From contig NZ_AYKF01000064.1 in NCBI RefSeq assembly GCF_003732545.1, positions 1 to 63,108 on the forward strand: 63,108 bases of DNA. Reading direction: 5' to 3'. This document shows, piece after piece, positions 62,981 through 63,108 of this stretch. The notes beneath the pieces are model-generated. The model ran no database searches and was not told the origin of the DNA. It worked only from the letters and a program-made list of their open reading frames with translations. Origin of the DNA: Salinisphaera orenii subsp. halophila YIM 95161. GTDB taxonomy: Bacteria > Pseudomonadota > Gammaproteobacteria > Nevskiales > Salinisphaeraceae. Position numbers and translations under genes: made by a program. How positions within the stretch are numbered: the stretch's first letter is position 1; the number at the start of each line of letters is the position of its first letter.

Positions 62981-63108
62981 GCCGTCCGCAGCCGCCGCGT
63001 GCCCGGCCCGCAACGGCGCTGCTGCAACGCGGATCACGTGGTCGCGGCGACCCCGTCGGTGCGATGGGCGAAGGCGGCCGAAGGTTTCTATAATGGCGGG
63101 GGGGGGGG
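62981..63108. other. Right-end sequence with poly-G end
   Basis: No gene is recognised. A TATAAT hexamer lies at 63089-63094 and the window ends in eleven G residues (63098-63108), which could be a natural G-tract or an end-of-read artefact. Confidence 0.5.

Noticed and set aside
59663-63037. A single 1124-codon open frame on the minus strand
   Set aside because: Only the part from 61609 down is the amine oxidase. The upstream half is antisense to the M24 gene and has no homology-like features.
63089-63094. TATAAT as a promoter for a gene beyond the window
   Set aside because: No -35 element lies at the proper distance and the sequence ends just after it.

Overview
The window is GC-rich gammaproteobacterial chromosome with strong codon bias toward G or C in third positions. 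Gene content (alkane hydroxylase module, PEP-CTERM proteins, Pseudomonas-like trp/speD/osmC order, TRAP uptake) suits a marine, hydrocarbon-using bacterium of the Salinisphaera type. That genus is an inference from gene content, since no rRNA or phylogenetic marker search was possible. The last 11 bases are all G, so the right edge may be a contig end.

Layout. 1-3717 (minus): speD, holA, proA and the first codons of nadD, preceded by an OsmC-family gene. 3912-8054 (minus): trpE-trpG-trpD-trpC, tightly coupled, preceded by a 27-codon leader peptide with three clustered Trp codons and mutually exclusive RNA stems. 8174-11979: an XRE-cupin regulator divergent from azlCD, then rpe, a CopD-like membrane protein and purC. 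11998-14390: a low-GC uracil-glycosylase-like gene, an ankyrin-like anchored protein and prpB. 14482-19913: an alkane oxidation module (fatty aldehyde dehydrogenase, TetR regulator, AlkB, rubredoxin, rubredoxin reductase). 20449-22117: an FAD oxidoreductase and sixA. 22420-27069: nrdA-nrdB under a DnaA box and two NrdR boxes. NrdB has the residue pattern of a class Ic (Mn/Fe) enzyme.

27000-35545 is an accessory region. Base composition drops inside the last codons of nrdB. It continues with a P-loop ATPase, an IS30 fragment, a brnT remnant joined to a brnA-type antitoxin, a NERD nuclease-like membrane protein, dispersed GGGGTCAG-type repeats between these genes, a CapA-type protein, a REP-associated transposase with a remnant of a second one, a PIN toxin-antitoxin pair, a YgjV-like protein and an HNH endonuclease.

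35849-49: metabolic genes follow: prpD, a semialdehyde dehydrogenase, metY, an Asp-nucleophile alpha/beta hydrolase, two GST-like proteins, and DUF1206 and DUF421 membrane proteins. Two PEP-CTERM genes (43237-43968 and 56882-57529) each follow a sigma-54 type promoter, and the second carries an in-frame TAG in its signal peptide. 47981-55171 is a catabolic operon: acyl-CoA ligase, ThDP lyase/decarboxylase and a three-gene TRAP transporter, divergent from a GntR/FadR regulator, with a perfect 16-bp palindrome between them. It could import a 2-hydroxy acid, activate it to a CoA thioester and cleave it. The window ends with a UDG-like gene, DUF4235, a D-lactate/glycolate type FAD dehydrogenase, a copper amine oxidase and a divergent M24 hydrolase that appears to lack the usual metal ligands. 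No rRNA, tRNA or CRISPR array was recognised.
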